A DNA stretch of 64,000 nucleotides from Lamellibrachia columna (GCA_963662155.1 OY759263.1:10431040-10495039); one strand, 5' to 3'; counted from the stretch's first letter, positions 10,692 to 21,378 are shown. The notes: generated by a model not told the origin, from the letters alone. A program made the numbers and translations.

Positions 10692-12540
10692 CTACAACAC
10701 ACAGGCATTCATTGATATCTACAACACACAGGCATTCATTGATATCTACAATACACAGGCATTCATAGATATCTACAATACACAAGCATTCATTGATATC
10801 TACAACACACAGGCATTCATTGATATCTACAATACACAGGCATTCATTGATATCTACAACACACAGGCATTCATTGAAGTCTACAACACGCATGCATTCA
10901 CTGAAGTCTACAAAACACAGGCATTCACGCATGTCTACAACACACAGGCATTCATTGATATCTACAACACACAGGCATTCACTGATGTCTACAACACACA
11001 GGCATTCACTGATGCCTACAACACACAGGCATTCACTGATGCCTACAACACACAGGCATTCACTGATGTCTACAACACACAGGCATTCACTGATGCCTAC
11101 AACACACAGGCATTCACTGATGTCTACAACACACAGGCATTCACTGATGCCTACAACACACAGGCATTCACTGAAGTCTACAACACACAGGCATTCACTC
11201 AAGTCTACAACACGCAGGCATTCACTCAAGTCTACAACACGCAGGCATTCACTCAAGTCTACAACACACAGGCATTCATTGAAGTCTACAACACGCATGC
11301 ATTCACTGAAGTCTACAAAACACAGGCATTCACGCATGTCTACAACACACAGGCATTCATTGATATCTACAACACACAGGCATTCACTGATGTCTACAAC
11401 ACACAGGCATTCACTGATGCCTACAACACACAGGCATTCACTGATGCCTACAACACACAGGCATTCACTGATGTCTACAACACACAGGCATTCACTGATG
11501 CCTACAACACACAGGCATTCACTGATGTCTACAACACACAGGCATTCACTGATGCCTACAACACACAGGCATTCACTGAAGTCTACAACACACAGGCATT
11601 CACTCAAGTCTACAACACGCAGGCATTCACTCAAGTCTACAACACGCAGGCATTCACTCAAGTCTACAACACACAGGCATTCATTGATATCTACAATACA
11701 CAGGCATTCATTGATATCTACAACACACAGGCATTCACTGATGTCTACAACACACAGGCATTCACTGATGTCTACAACACACAGGCATTCACTGATGTCT
11801 ACAACACACAGGCATTCATTGATATCTACAACACACAGGCATTCATTGATATCTACAATACACAGGCATTCATTGATATCTACAATACACAGGCATTCAC
11901 TGAAGTCTACAACACACATGCATTCACTGAAGTTTACAACACACAGGCATTCACTGATGTCTACAACACACAGGCATTCACTGAAGTCTACAACACACAG
12001 GCATTCACTGATGTCTACAACACACAGGCATTCATTGATATCTACAACACACGGGCATTCATTGATATCTACAATACACAGGCATTCATTGATATCTACA
12101 ACACACAGGCATTCACTGAAGTCTACAACACGCATGCATTCACTGAAGTCTACAACACACAGGCATTCACTGAAGTCTACAACACACATGCATTCACTGA
12201 AGTCTACAACACACAGGCATTCATGCAAGTCTACAACACACAGGCATTCATTGATATCTACAACACACAGGCATTCACTGATGTCTACAACACACAGGCA
12301 TTCACTGATGTCTACAACACACAGGCATTCACTGATGTCTACAACACACAGGCATTCACTGATATCTACAACACGCAGGCATTCACTGAAGTCTACAACA
12401 CTCAAGTCTACAACACACAGGCATTCATTGAAGTCTACAACACACAGGCATTCACTGAAGTCTACAACATGCAGGCATTCACTGATATCTACAACACACA
12501 GGCATTCACTCAAGTCTACAATACACAGGCATTCATTGAC
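10675..12540. repeat. 27-bp array, about 69 copies, each with an acceptor and DINEC codons
   Basis: Plus-strand unit gcattcattgatatctaca plus acacacag, 27 bp. On the minus strand each unit is GTTGTAG then GATATCAATGAATGC-like codons, read as D-I/F/L/M-N/S-E-C-L-C-V-V. This duplicates the acceptor and first codons of the EGF exon ending at 10,691. A 405-bp block (15 units) is itself duplicated, 10,876 against 11,281. One unit near 12,395 lacks 12 bp. Every length change keeps a multiple of three. It may be intronic, coding, or a set of alternative acceptors. Confidence 0.93.
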
Positions 12541-12633
12541 ATATTGAACATTTTGGCAAAACATTTATATTGTGTACACAATACATTTCACATCTTAACA
12601 GACATATGCATATGCAGCAGTCATCACTGCTAG

Positions 12634-12840
12634 CTGGTGAGTTATAACCCCACTGGTGATTCCTATTGGTGAATTATAACCCAACAGGTGAGTTTTAACC
12701 CCACTGGCGAGTTATAACCTCCGTGGTGAGTTATATCCCCACTGGTGAGTTATAAACCCAGCAGTGAGTTTTAACCCAACTGGTGAATTATAACCCTACT
12801 GGTGAGTTATAACCCCATTGGTGACTCATAACTCCACTCA
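12634..12840. repeat. 19-bp tandem repeat beside a splice donor
   Basis: About 12 imperfect copies of ggtgagttataaccccact, ending about 10 bp from the donor at 12,849-12,850 of the Cys-rich exon. Confidence 0.88.
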
Positions 12841-12850
12841 TGAGCATCAC

Positions 12851-13018
12851 CTCTGCAGATCTCGCTGTTGTTGTCCTTGGTGGCCCCAGGCTGGCACTCG
12901 CAGCAGTTGTAGGCCCGGCCCAACCGTTGCTGCTCGGTAGGACTCAGGTCAGTGCAGGAACAGTTCTGGCCACAGGGGTTGTCTCCACATCCATCATAGT
13001 CCTCCTCACAGTGGACAC
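12851..13018 (-). CDS. Cys-rich exon following the beta domain
   Basis: A 168-bp phase 1-1 exon, acceptor ACTGTAG, donor GTGATG. It encodes GVHCEEDYDGCGDNPCGQNC and a segment ending YNCCECQPGATKD. It completes the Cys pattern begun in the previous exon; such segments are common after the cadherin-like domain of MUC4-type proteins. A 19-bp tandem repeat ends within about 10 bp of its donor. Confidence 0.87.
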
Positions 13019-13042
13019 CTACAGTAATGATAGTAATAACCT

Positions 13043-13110
13043 TGATTTATCCTGGTGAAGGCTACCGATGGTAGCCGAAACATTGAGTAAGTATATATCT
13101 CAATAGGTGC
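13043..13110 (+). ncRNA. Hammerhead-ribozyme-like fold, probably a decayed element copy
   Basis: CTGGTGA at 13,052-13,058 resembles the hammerhead core CTGATGA with one change. It is followed by a perfect 7-bp stem (GGCTACC 13,060-13,066 with GGTAGCC 13,070-13,076), then GAAAC, then a second stem ATTGAG (13,082-13,087) with CTCAAT (13,099-13,104). This matches stems II and III of type I hammerheads, found in Penelope-like elements and retrozymes. The altered core base, an extra A before stem II and no clear cleavage triplet suggest it is inactive. Confidence 0.4.
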
Positions 13111-13564
13111 TCAATAGATGCTTACATATAGGTAAGAGTGTAAATTATATTGCCCAAGTTACTACATATAATAATAATAATAATAGAATACCAAATTTAA
13201 ATATATGTGATTGTAATTATCTATACAATTGATTACAGACATGTCTACCTGGGCTGGTTCTGTTCACCTGGCAAAGTTCAGCTCCCCTCCCGGGACAGTT
13301 CAACCCCTTCCCCCGGGACAGTTCAACCCCTTTGGGATATACCTGGGACAGAAGAAATGTGCCCCCCACTGGCCTATTTTGTTGAAGATTAGACAAAGGA
13401 CCCTTATATGTGCCCCAGGGGTGGAGAAGAGGCGGCACGTAAAACCCCCACTAATACTGCACATTCGGTAGCCAGCTACAAAGATAGATATAGACTTAAC
13501 AGATTTAACAATATTTCTACCCAAATCAAAACACCAGACGGCAAGAAGACAGGGAAGTCACAGA

Positions 13565-14352
13565 TGTATCACACCCACAGCTGATGGTGTACCACATATA
13601 TGCATCACATCCACAGCTGAAGGTGTACCACATAGATGTATCACACCCACAGCTGATGGTGTACCACATAGATGTATCACACCCACAGCTGATGGTGTAC
13701 CACATATATGTATCATACCCACAGCTGAAGGTGTACCACATAGATGTATCATATCCACAGCTGAAGGTGTACCACATAGATGTATCACAGCCACAACTAA
13801 AGGTGTACCACATAAATGTATCACATCCACATCTGAAGGTGTACCACATAGATGTATCACATCCACAACTGAAGGTGTACCACACAGATGTATCATGTCC
13901 ACAGCTGAAGGTGTACCACACAGATGTATCACATCCACAGCTGAAGGTGTACCACATAGATGTATCACATCCACAGCTGAGGGTGTACCACATAGATGTA
14001 TCACATCCACAGCTGAGGGTGTACCACATAGATGTATCACATCCACAGCTGAGGGTGTACCACATAGATGTATCACATCCACAGCTGAAGGTGTACCACA
14101 CATATGTATCACATCCACAGCTGAAGGTGTACCACACATGTATCATATCCACAGCTGAAGGTGTACCATATATATGTATCACATCCACAGCTGAAGGTGT
14201 ACCAAACATATGTATCACATCCACAGCTGAAGGTGTACCACACAGATGTATCACATCCACAGCTGAAGGGGTACCACATAGATGTATCACATAAATAGTT
14301 GCAGGTGTACCACATAAATGTATCACATAAACAGTTGAAGGTGTACCACAAA
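13565..14352. repeat. 36-bp minisatellite, about 22 copies
   Basis: Unit gatgtatcacatccacagct plus gaaggtgtaccacata. It fills the intron between 13,019 and 14,368 and ends about 15 bp from the donor at 14,367-14,368. The long frames it shows on both strands reflect its period. The segment 13,120-13,560 has no clear feature apart from three copies of gacagttcaacccc-like sequence near 13,285-13,330. Confidence 0.93.
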
Positions 14353-14368
14353 TGTATACTGCACTCAC

Positions 14369-14535
14369 CGGTCCACCCTGTGCTACAGTTGCAGGTGACG
14401 AGCCTGAAGGATGCCGAGTTCTTCTCTCCATCGGCCAACTTGTCAAAGAGACACTCCCCGCGATCGGAGCAGTTGCACAGGTTGATGGTGATGACCAAGG
14501 AAGTGAAGCCCCCCTTCCCGTCTGATGCACGAAAC
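14369..14535 (-). CDS. Beta domain end plus Cys-rich EGF-like start
   Basis: A 167-bp exon, phase 2 to phase 1, acceptor CCTCTAG, donor GTGAGT. Joined in phase 2 it completes NISFRASDGKGG, the last strand of the beta domain. It continues with INLCNCSDRGECLF and a LVTCNCSTGWTG ending, the usual EGF-like segment after this domain. This is the only phase-2 junction in the window; it is supported by the sensible join. Confidence 0.87.
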
Positions 14536-14640
14536 CTAGAGGAGACAACATCCTGCCTTACAGGTAACTTTGGTCCTTTGTTAAGTAATCACTGTAATGT
14601 TACAAGCTATAGACAAGGACCCTTTGTTAGCCTGTCTCCA

Positions 14641-15215
14641 GGGGAGCATGTCAAAAGTACTGTCTGGGGAAGTAAGATGGAGCATGTTTCCAGGGAGCAT
14701 GTCAAAAGTACTGTCTGGGAAAGTAAGATGGAGCATGTTTCCAGGGAGCATGTCAAAAGTACTGTCTGGGGAAGTAAGATGGAGCATGTTTCCAGGGAGC
14801 ATGTCAAAAGTACTGTCTGGGGAAGTAAGATGGAGCATGTTTCCAGGGAGCATGTCAAAAGTACTGTCTAGGGAAGTAAGATGGAGCATGTTTCCAGGGA
14901 GCATGTCAAAAGTACTGTCTGGGGAAGTAAGATGGAGCATGTTTCCAGGGAGCATGTCAAAAGTACTGTCTGGGGAAGTAAGATGGAGCATGTCTATAGA
15001 GGAGCATGTCAAAAGTACTGTCTAGGGAAGTAAGATGGAACACGTTCCCGGGGAGCATGTCAAAAGTACTTGTGGGGAAGCAAGGTGGAGCATGTCTTTA
15101 GAGGAGTATGTCAAAAGTACTGTCTAGGGAAGTAAGGTGGACCATGTCTCCAGGGGAAAATACTATCTGGGGAAAGTAATAAGGATCCACCAGGGGAGCA
15201 TGTCAAAAGGACCCT
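14641..15215. repeat. 51-bp minisatellite, about 11 copies
   Basis: Unit gggagcatgtcaaaagtact, gtctggggaagtaagatgga, gcatgtttcca. Copies become irregular after 15,000. Lies in the intron between the two beta-domain exons. Confidence 0.93.
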
Positions 15216-15330
15216 TTGAAGCACACTTGTTGTGGCAGTGAGCTAGCTAAGAATGTAGCTCCTTTATTTTTCTATAAGTTTAGAGAAAATTCCCATTTGC
15301 ATGTTGAAACAAGCAGGCATATATGAATAC

Positions 15331-15402
15331 GCGTTTACAGACAAGAATACATACGCGTTTACATACAAGAATACATACGCGTTTACAGACAAGAATACAT
15401 AC
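15331..15402. repeat. 24-bp triplet repeat ending at a splice donor
   Basis: Three copies of gcgtttacagacaagaatac atac (one has a single change). The last base falls exactly at the donor of the exon starting at 15,403, so each copy repeats GTATGTATTC on the minus strand. Confidence 0.92.
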
Positions 15403-15607
15403 GAAATATTAGCAGTATCTGTACTTTGTGGCAACCACCAGAATACGCCAGTTTGGTTATCAAAGGTAGCACCAGGTGGAAGGGTGGTTTCCAAGGTTAA
15501 AGTCATGGGGTCATCATCAGGGTCAGACACGTTCACCATCAAAGATTTGTTCTGTCCAACGGTGATGTTCCATGTTGACTGGACGTAGATCTTTGGGCTG
15601 GCGTTCG
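15403..15607 (-). CDS. Cadherin/Ig-like beta domain, exon 1
   Basis: A 205-bp exon, phase 1 to phase 2, acceptor CTTGCAG, donor GTATGT. It encodes NITVGQNKSLMVNVSDPDDD, LPPGATFDNQTG and VFWWLPQ. The SDPDDDP, PPGA and G-x-F-x-W-x-P motifs are those of the cadherin-like or putative-Ig fold after VWD in MUC4-like proteins. The donor is also the end of an exact three-copy 24-bp tandem repeat, so shifted use of the repeated donors would add 8 residues per copy in frame. Confidence 0.87.
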
Positions 15608-17054
15608 CTGCAAGAGGACATTAGTATAGCAATGTTATGGTAAGTATCGTAAGAGTGTAAGAAAAAGAAAGAAAATAGAGCGTATAACATAACAAGAAAG
15701 AAAACAACTAATTAATTATAGCTGCTATGAATAATTGTTAACTAACTACAGAAGAACCAAACAATAAATCATGCTTCTTGTAAACAAAATATGCATGTAA
15801 TGAATAATTTTTTACGGAAATGAATTTGTGAATGAAATAAGCAGTTAATTGCTGCATTATGATTTGTATATAACATAATCAGATCATGAAGTGATCAGGA
15901 AATGTTGAAGAAAAATAAATATCAACGTCATCATGTTACACAAAAATTCTCCATTGCCATTACCGTTATTTTTGTATTTTTAGTTACTTTTCAAATTACA
16001 CAAATTGTTGTCAACATGCTGGTAAACATAAATAATAATCTTCAAGTTGAGATTTGAATGCGATTGGTTTATAAATAGTTGAATGACAGCATTACAAAGT
16101 AACGGCATGTCAGCCGGGCGCTTTCAGGTGCTGTGCCCAAATACTTACTAGGGCAGTTTCGCTGCTACATCCGGAAAAGAGTTAACAAACTATCGAAGAA
16201 GGAAATAAACTTGTTCACTCACCCAGTGTTTCCGAGTCTACTTTGTTTTTCTCGTCGGTTTGTAATGTCGCAGCAGCGACGTCCTCCTTCCCTGCAAACA
16301 CAAGTCACTGTAGTAATGGGTGGTTCAATCTTTCACAAGCTAACAATCTTGCTAGGGTAGTCCAAGCCATAACTACGCTGGGTGTGTTATGTTATCTTAT
16401 GTAAATAATTACCACTAAATTGTAGCACCCACAAATATAAAGTTGCATCTGTTTCTGTCATCTCAATAATACTGTACATGAACTGAAGATCCCACAACTC
16501 CTACACATGGTTTGCCTTTCATTCACATGAAATAGCTGTGCATTATATACATATACTTAATCCAACAAAATGTGAAATACAAATAGGAGCACATTCCGCA
16601 GCAGTAGTTCTGATCTGACTATGAGTTTATCATATGTCTGATTTCTCCATTGAGAAAACTGGTCATATTCTATGCGTTCTCCAGTTCAGGACAAATAGAA
16701 TAGCCTGCAGGGCATATACTAGATGGACAACTTCAATGACATGATCACAAATGTATACAATCACTATATATGGCTACTGCCTTCATTTCACTTTCAAATG
16801 ATACAATACAAAGTACACTATCAATGTGCCCTCTGTCTTTGCATGATGTAACAAAATTGCATGGAATAAATGTTAGCCAATTTGATGCTTGTCAATCCTC
16901 TGTGGTACTCTATTTGCAACTCTTCCTATGTTCTGCCTGTGCCTCACTAGAGAGAAACAAACAGGATGTGTCCTATATCACTGCATTAACCGTTAGACTT
17001 GGGTTGTGTAATTGTAAACTGTGACCACTAGTTGGATGAGTGAGACAGACAGAC
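15608..17054. other. Introns around the 16,223-16,291 exon
   Basis: AT-rich introns with no tandem array or second gene. ACTTAC at about 16,144 is a good donor shape, but no coding exon fits it. Confidence 0.6.
16223..16291 (-). CDS. VWD domain tail, small exon
   Basis: A 69-bp phase 1-1 exon between acceptor TTTGCAG and donor GTGAGT, encoding GKEDVAAATLQTDEKNK and VDSETLG. It is too short for an independent domain, but phase and both splice sites are good, and the sequence bridges VWD to the beta domain that follows. Confidence 0.8.
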
Positions 17055-17243
17055 CTGTGACAGCGAAGTCAAACAAGCACACTGTGTTGTTCTTGCATGC
17101 GATGTCCGCTGCTTCGCGGTCGTCTGGCGTCATGGCTGCCAGGACATCTTCGACAAACTTAGGTTGAAAGTCAAAGTCATTGACCGTCTCGTAACTTGTG
17201 CCATTGTCATACCAAAAGAGGGAGTTCCCCTTCTCTACTCTCC
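17055..17243 (-). CDS. VWD domain, exon 4
   Basis: A 189-bp phase 1-1 exon, acceptor CAACAG, donor GTCTGT. After the split Trp codon it encodes RVEKGNSLFWYDNGTSYE, the S-L-F-x-Y motif seen after VWD in MUC4 and Mesh proteins. It ends with an AADIACKNNTVCLFDFAVTG segment, in which two Cys are likely paired with each other. Confidence 0.88.
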
Positions 17244-17577
17244 CTGTTGTAAGAGTCAAGGAGGGAATATGTTATTGGAGAATAACTTATTCACTCTCCC
17301 TTTGGTAAAATAGTCAAGGAATCTGTTATTAGGAGAATAACCACACATGATGCCAATGCAGCACTGTTGATATGTTTGAAGAAACCTTATTTTTGTCTTT
17401 TATTTTATTTGGTAACTTTGTTTGCTCTATTTTCTAACACATGTTATACGTTAATTAAGACATCTATTAAAAGCTTAAAAGACAGAGAAAACAAGATAAA
17501 TATCAGCCTGGTGACCACAACTGAACAAAGGCAGTCAGAGAGATATTCAAGACTGAGCTATTTACATATAAAATCTT

Positions 17578-17655
17578 CATACGTGCATGCACACATGCAT
17601 GCACGTACTCATGCATGCATACACTCACAGAAACCCATATGCACTCATATATATA

Positions 17656-17731
<76 letters not shown>

Positions 17732-17766
17732 CATATATAATATATATATATATATATATACACACA
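17578..17766. repeat. Alternating purine-pyrimidine tract and (TA)n microsatellite
   Basis: The stretch starts with gcatgcacacatgcatgcac and continues into about 110 bp of (TA)n from 17,647, with one short break (ttgcatatata) near 17,729. Frames rich in Ile and Tyr here are artefacts. Confidence 0.92.
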
Positions 17767-17842
17767 CCACCATCAATGGAAGGTAGATAAGAACCCACAT
17801 CAGCCATGCTAACTCACAGTCATACAACATGATTAGACGTAC

Positions 17843-18040
17843 ATTTTTGGCCAAACTGAAAGAATATCATCGATTCGTTGGTGGGATCCAGTGGAGCAGC
17901 GCCATCTGGTGGTGTCAAGTCATCTGATTTGTTGCCATTGAATACACCCAATAGCCCCTGGGTGATGTTCTCGAATGACTTAGGTGCAGCAACTGTGATG
18001 TCAAGCTGCTCAGCTTTGACACCGACTGACAGAGTCACAC
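17843..18040 (-). CDS. VWD domain, exon 3
   Basis: A 198-bp phase 1-1 exon, acceptor CCTGCAG, donor GTACGT. It encodes the core motif GLLGVFNGNKSDD, which matches the GLLG-x-x-NG motif of VWD domains, then the DLTPPDG loop. It ends at FFQFGQK, and the next exon supplies Trp to give the usual FGQKW join. Confidence 0.9.
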
Positions 18041-18774
18041 CTGCAGGGGATGTCAAGTAAGGTCAGTTTCAGTTCAGTTAGTTCAGTCAGGTAAACGTTA
18101 TTACAACTAACTAAGACAATTGCTATCGACACATGTAAATCTTGTGCATGGACAGAAAATGCTTAGACTGTTTACTTTATCGTGAAGACGTTCATCAGAC
18201 TGGTGAATGTAATCCAATAGATATTTTTTTCATTTTCTCAGTCTATTCACCCACATTTTGGCAGCTTACTTTTTGCTCATATAATGTAAATGTAAATGGT
18301 TCTTTATCAGCAAATGGTGGTTGACAAACAATTAGTTACATACTGCAAACAATTAGTTACATATGTTCCATTTAAGAAATTAAGAAAAAGTCATGGACTC
18401 TGCGAATGAAAACATAACTGAGAAAAGGACCAAAGTTGCCAGCAACGCTGATCAACGTTTCTTAATATCAGGTGCTGAATTTATTGCACGTAGGCAAGAG
18501 TTATCTGGTCAACGTTACAGTGGGTTAAACTTATTGGAAAAATATGTGGCATGTTAAAGTGGGCTGCATTTACTGAATATCACATGTATTATATATGCCA
18601 AATGAAGCTGTCTACGTAAGCCCTACCACTCAGTAAGCGGGAAGCCCATGATGCTTATAAACACTGACTGTTATACAATGCATGGTTATAAGTACTGATC
18701 AAAGGGCATAAGTAAAGCACACCTATCCCAGTGTATAAAATTAATAAAAAATGTTTGTTAAATAGAATGCACAC
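18041..18774. other. Intron, no clear feature
   Basis: AT-rich sequence without tandem repeats or exon-like signals; short frames carry no recognisable domain. Confidence 0.55.
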
Positions 18775-18909
18775 CTGTTCGGAAAGTGGCATCTAGTGAT
18801 GATTCGTTTGTTTTTGCCAATGTGACGCCATCAAACGCTTTTTCATCCGATATGTTTGCAGCTCTGAACCAACTGGACCAGTCCTTGTTATCCACTCGTA
18901 CAATGAGAC
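18775..18909 (-). CDS. VWD domain, exon 2
   Basis: A 135-bp phase 1-1 exon, acceptor TTTGCAG, donor GTGTGC. It encodes GLIVRVDNKDWSSWF and a polar stretch ending ESSLDATFRTG. It has no strong motif of its own, but phase, length and position match the middle of the VWD domain in MUC4-like proteins, and it joins in frame on both sides. Confidence 0.82.
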
Positions 18910-19445
18910 CTGCAAACAACAGCAACACTGGGAGAATAGGAAGTTGGTTAACACATGGAATAATGTCAGATATATAGAAACATAATAATTTTAATTACTA
19001 CAGACAGAAAAATAATACAAATACAAATAGAACTTCTGTTGAGATATGTCCACTTTTTAATGTTCATGGGGCACGGTGTCCTGTCTTTTACAATAGATAC
19101 TGCACAAGCAACAACTGCACATCTGTCGCACTGATTGTTTCTTCCCTCACTACTGCTAACTTGTCTGCAATGTTAGACTCATAAGTAGTTTTAAATAAGT
19201 GGTAACCACAAATGGTTGACCAAGATGTGTCTTTCCAACTGGGAACAACACAAGCTTTGATTACAAGATGGAGTTGTATGGCGCCATCTGGTGGAATAAT
19301 TTAAAAGTAGCAGGTGGGCAAGAACACTTCATTGTGCAAAATGGTGATCTTTATATTGGATATATTTAAATTATGAATTATATGTTAACTTATTTATATT
19401 GAAATGCATATGTATATGGGTTTTTAAACTTGAAATGAAGGTACT

Positions 19446-19577
19446 CATATTCTTAAATTCCAATTAATTAGAGCCATCATATTCTTAAATTCCAATTAAT
19501 TAGAGCCATCATATTCTTATATTCCAATTAATTAGAGCCATCATATTCTTATATTCCAATTAATTAGCGCCATCATC
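19446..19577. repeat. 32-bp tandem repeat, 4 copies, ending at a VWD exon donor
   Basis: Unit catattcttaaattccaat plus taattagagccat. The last copy ends within about 6 bp of the donor at 19,580-19,581. The rest of intron 18,910-19,445 shows nothing clear. Confidence 0.92.
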
Positions 19578-19581
19578 CTAC

Positions 19582-19818
19582 CATTCCGTGAGCTGTTCAT
19601 TTCAATGTGGAAGCGATCTGACATGGCATCTCGCGCCGCAAAGGCACCAAACACAGTGGCCATTGTGTCTGTGTTGTTGGCATCGAGAGCCCTCACTGTA
19701 CGCCCCTGGAGAGTGAAGTTACCATCCGTCGTCTCAAGCAGTGTGTACTCGCCGAGGCCGTTGAAGGTGTACTCCAGACCGTCAAGGGTGCGGATGTGGG
19801 GGTCTCCAAAGAACCAAC
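19582..19818 (-). CDS. VWD domain, exon 1 (with GDPH motif)
   Basis: A 237-bp phase 1-1 exon, acceptor CTCGCAG, donor GTAGGA. It encodes GWFFGDPHIRTLDGLEYTF, the opening of a von Willebrand factor type D domain. GDPH (19,796-19,807) is the motif that self-cleaves between Asp and Pro in MUC4, MUC2 and MUC5AC. Further strands follow (GEYTLLETTDGNFTLQGR). A 32-bp tandem repeat ends about 6 bp from its donor. Confidence 0.92.
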
Positions 19819-20383
19819 CTGCGAGCAGAATTTCACAAGCGTCGTCAGCAAGACAAGATTTATGATTACTTTTTATCATTATTACTAATAAATTGTAAAG
19901 CGCCTAATATCTGGGACCAGCCCATTCATAGGCATGTACAGTCATTGTAAAAATACACATGCTATCATAATTATATATTGTTAAAATTATACATTTAAAT
20001 AAATACATAGAGTATCAGATTAACAAATAAATAACAGAAAGAGGAAACTGAGTACTGGCATTTGACAAGGGTTTTATCAAAGTGAAAACATTTAGTCGTG
20101 TTTGTTATTATGTAATAATTTCAACAATATTTTGATAGATGGCATGAGAGTAAATAGGTGTGTATCACATTAAAGTTAGTCACAAATAACTTATTATGAC
20201 AAAGAATGAAGTGGCATGAACAGGTATGAGTGAGTTCATGTAGAAGTCAACCGTGAGTCCACTCACGGCTGTGTCACACTAAACGAAACAGTCAATTAAA
20301 ACAAGTTAGGGATGACATGACAACAATGACACCAGAATATTTACAAAAACAAAACCTCGATGAACATAAGAAAGTGTACTTAC

Positions 20384-20594
20384 CGAGGAAGGGAGGACTG
20401 TATCTGTAGCATCTATCAAGTGGCCGGGCGTTGTAAAACAGATGACACAAGTCGGACCTCTCACAACACCATTCTTTAGGCAACACGTCAGCCAAGTAGT
20501 GGTTCACACGGTATGCGGGATGGTAGCGGAAGAAGTTGCCTGCATCAGTTGCCTCTCGTGTCATCAGAGAGCCCCACCAGTAGTAACAGCATGA
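20384..20594 (-). CDS. AMOP domain, second exon
   Basis: A 211-bp exon, phase 0 to phase 1, acceptor TTCCAG, donor GTAAGT. It starts SCCYYWWGSLMT, the AMOP CCY motif, and continues with KEWCCERSDLCHLFY, NARP and YSPPF, all typical of the second half of the domain. The remaining AMOP Cys pairs are present. It runs straight into the VWD domain. Confidence 0.9.
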
Positions 20595-20679
20595 CTGGAA
20601 CACATAGTAACACACACAACAATCAACAAACCAACAAAATAATGAATTTATATAATAAACATATGTATATAACCTACCG

Positions 20680-20990
20680 CCTCCCTCCTTGCTCTCATAT
20701 TCCACTTAGACCAATATCCCTGATTTCTGTCCCTTGCTCCCCACCCATCTTCCTCCTTCATTCCAGTTCACTTTCCTTTCATCCTCTTACCACGTGTCAG
20801 ACTCTCTTTACCCCATCTTCCCTGCTTACCTCCACCACCTTGTATGTTTTTCCACTGTTCCTCATTCCCAACCTTATCTAATCCCTGCATTCCTTCTTCC
20901 TCCCTCTACAAATCTGTCAACCCTCCTCCCTCTATCACTCCTTTAACCCTCCCCCCACATAATTCTCTCCCCTTCCTCCCACAAGCCTAC
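20680..20990. repeat. Pyrimidine-rich tract of about 300 bp
   Basis: The plus strand is mostly C and T (ccctccctct, tctctccccttcctccc), with no fixed period. It lies in the intron inside the AMOP domain, about 90 bp upstream in transcription of the second AMOP exon, so on the minus strand it is purine-rich. Confidence 0.75.
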
Positions 20991-21115
20991 ATGAGATGCA
21001 GTAATAAATTAAAACACTATATGTATATAATATCCTATTTACCAAGTACTCTGACACTATATGTCACGCTACTACTACTACTCAAACTAGATATATATAT
21101 TTAAACGCGCTGTAC

Positions 21116-21378
21116 CTGAGAAGCCATAGCAGCTGGCAAGCGTTCGTAGAAACACCGGCGCTGATGGCCAGTCCTGATGTATTCGTCTTCGTCGAACCTC
21201 CAGCGCCTGTCCCACATCGCCAGTCTCATGTCACAGGGACATGGTGCAGTCCACCGCATGGCAGCATACAGCTGCCATCTCTGAGTATTCTCTCTGTAGG
21301 ACCACTCCCGACACATCTGTCTATAGTTGTTGTGGCGGTTACCAGTTGCCAGGCGGAAGAAATGTTGACCATTTTCTC
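21116..21378 (-). CDS. AMOP domain, first exon
   Basis: A 263-bp exon, phase 1 to phase 0, acceptor CTTTCAG (AG at 21,379-21,380), donor GTACAG. It encodes CREWSYRENTQRW and then the AMOP hallmark APCPCDMRLAMWD, followed by a FDEDEY segment and a single Cys (RRCFYERLP). AMOP is an extracellular domain with eight Cys found in MUC4, SUSD2 and Mesh-like adhesion proteins. It sits directly after NIDO, as in MUC4. Confidence 0.9.

Noticed and set aside
10663..12633. Plus-strand frames of 584 and 656 codons over the 27-bp array
   Set aside because: Period-of-three artefacts without start, end or domain support; only the minus-strand frame links to an EGF exon.
13526..15025. Open frames of 80-340 codons in the 36-bp and 51-bp arrays
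   Set aside because: Intronic repeats whose units are multiples of three; the longest minus frame runs into the real exon at 14,369-14,535 in the wrong frame.
68..15402. CRISPR array as an explanation for evenly spaced repeats
   Set aside because: Units are contiguous with no unique spacers, and the setting is an animal gene with introns.
16144..16170. Possible 13-bp micro-exon before a GTAAGT donor
   Set aside because: Its length would shift the frame between the VWD tail exon and the beta-domain exon, which already join correctly in phase 1.
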